A stretch of 5,416 nucleotides of DNA from Spirochaeta sp. (GTDB taxonomy: Bacteria; Spirochaetota; Spirochaetia; DSM-27196; Alkalispirochaetaceae), in NCBI GenBank assembly GCA_027859055.1, contig JAQIBO010000163.1:1-5416 (forward strand), written 5' to 3'. Below are positions 4,910-5,416 of this stretch, piece by piece. Positions within the stretch are counted from its first letter, which is position 1; each line of letters opens with the position of its first letter. Position numbers and translations under genes: made by a program. Under the pieces are notes generated by a model that had not been told where the DNA came from, searched no databases, and saw only the letters and a list, made by a program, of their open reading frames with translations.

Positions 4910-5416
4910 TCCGGGACCGCCCGGCTGATCTGCTCCTCGCGGCGGCGGATCTTTTCGTGTATCTGTTGGTACACCGCGTTGGTTATCGGGTAGTGCCGGA
5001 GAATCAGCACCCCGGCGATAAAAAAGAGCGCCGGAACCGGTCCGGAGATCAGGCGAATCCCGATCAGCGCGGAATCCGGCTGGGTGGAAACGACCCCGTT
5101 CACCGCCTCGCGATAACCGAACACCGTAAGGACCAACCCGTTGATTCCCAGGCCTACCGCCTGGCCGATCTTGGAGAGAAACGTCCACAGGCCGTAAAAG
5201 ACACCCTCCCGGCGCACGCCGTTCTCTGCGTAATCGTACTCCACCACATCGGGAACGATCGAGTACGGCATCACGTACTGGGTGGCAAAGCCGGTACCGG
5301 CGATCGCCATGATCACGTACGCGATCGTCGGACCGCCAAGATGTCCGACCGCGAAAAAGACCAGCACGCTTCCGGCAAATATCGACATGCCGATGTTGTA
5401 ACTGGCGCGTTTCCCG
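4897..5416 (-). CDS. GPH/MFS_2-family sugar:cation symporter, C-terminal part (cut by window edge)
   Basis: The last 172 residues of an inner-membrane transporter; the frame is open through the right edge, and the ATG at 5388 is internal because the codons before it read GKRASYNIG, a normal cytoplasmic-loop sequence of this family. The GPH signature is clear: VPDVVEYDYAENG followed by RREGVFYGLWTF, then KIGQAVGLGINGLVL. Members such as MelB and the xyloside/glucuronide symporters use sodium or protons to import glycosides. About four or five membrane segments are visible, separated by short loops, and the protein ends in a charged cytoplasmic tail (HEKIRRREEQ) after the typical HYPIT. Substrate cannot be told. 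Its stop codon lies inside the end of the diguanylate cyclase gene, with a 13-bp tail-to-tail overlap and no room for a separate terminator. Confidence 0.92.
   Translation of the reverse strand, partial: GKRASYNIGMSIFAGSVLVFFAVGHLGGPTIAYVIMAIAGTGFATQYVMPYSIVPDVVEYDYAENGVRREGVFYGLWTFLSKIGQAVGLGINGLVLTVFGYREAVNGVVSTQPDSALIGIRLISGPVPALFFIAGVLILRHYPITNAVYQQIHEKIRRREEQISRAVPDQFE

Noticed and set aside
4908..4930. Hairpin CCGGG-ACCG-CCCGG with outer GAT/ATC arms just after the cyclase stop, considered as a terminator
   Set aside because: Five-bp GC stem with a 3-nt bulge before the outer pairs and no T-tract on either strand; it lies in the coding end of the transporter, so an intrinsic terminator is not supported.
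4511..5188. A 225-codon minus-strand frame across the cyclase/transporter junction
   Set aside because: It lies opposite the GGDEF domain and in another frame of the symporter, both strongly supported; the translation is low-complexity Gly/Pro/Arg sequence.

Overview
The window reads as a GC-rich (roughly 60%) Gram-negative chromosomal segment holding five protein genes, two of them cut by the window edges. The Gram-negative call rests on an exported sensor with a signal peptide, an inner-membrane two-component kinase and a GPH-type sugar symporter. The sequence alone does not settle the phylum; a spirochaete or a gammaproteobacterium would both fit. I see no tRNA, rRNA, CRISPR array, insertion sequence or other mobile element. 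Coding density is very high, and the only real intergenic stretch is 98 bp (1107-1204).

Layout. On the minus strand, an OmpR/PhoB-type response regulator (414-1106) is followed by the N-terminal 139 residues of its sensor histidine kinase (1-417, running off the left edge). The two overlap in an ATGA junction. Divergently, on the plus strand, lie an HD-domain protein of the HDDC2/YfbR 5'-deoxynucleotidase type (1205-1870) and, 15 bp later, a 1007-residue periplasmic-sensor diguanylate cyclase (1886-4909). The latter has a signal peptide, 14 Reg_prop repeats (enough for two seven-bladed beta-propellers), a Y_Y_Y domain, one transmembrane helix, a short coiled coil and a GGEEF domain with an intact RxxD inhibitory site. 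Convergent to it, and overlapping its last 13 bp, is the C-terminal part of a GPH/MFS_2 sugar:cation symporter (4897-5416, running off the right edge).

How the parts may work together (inference). The propeller/Y_Y_Y sensor resembles the periplasmic half of Bacteroidetes hybrid two-component systems that detect oligosaccharides, but here the output is c-di-GMP synthesis. Together with the neighbouring sugar symporter this suggests carbohydrate-linked c-di-GMP signalling. The two-component pair has a separate input: its kinase carries a methionine-rich patch in the periplasmic part, which could bind a soft metal.

Most notable signals: the starts that look like operon heads (RR, HD protein, cyclase) lack a Shine-Dalgarno and have -10-like hexamers only about 8-10 bases from the ATG, whereas the internal kinase gene has a clear GGAGG; perfect inverted repeats sit directly on the start codons of the HD gene and the cyclase gene; a probable metal-ligand Asp is replaced by Asn in the HD protein; and a methionine patch encoded partly by a 9-nt tandem repeat lies in the kinase.
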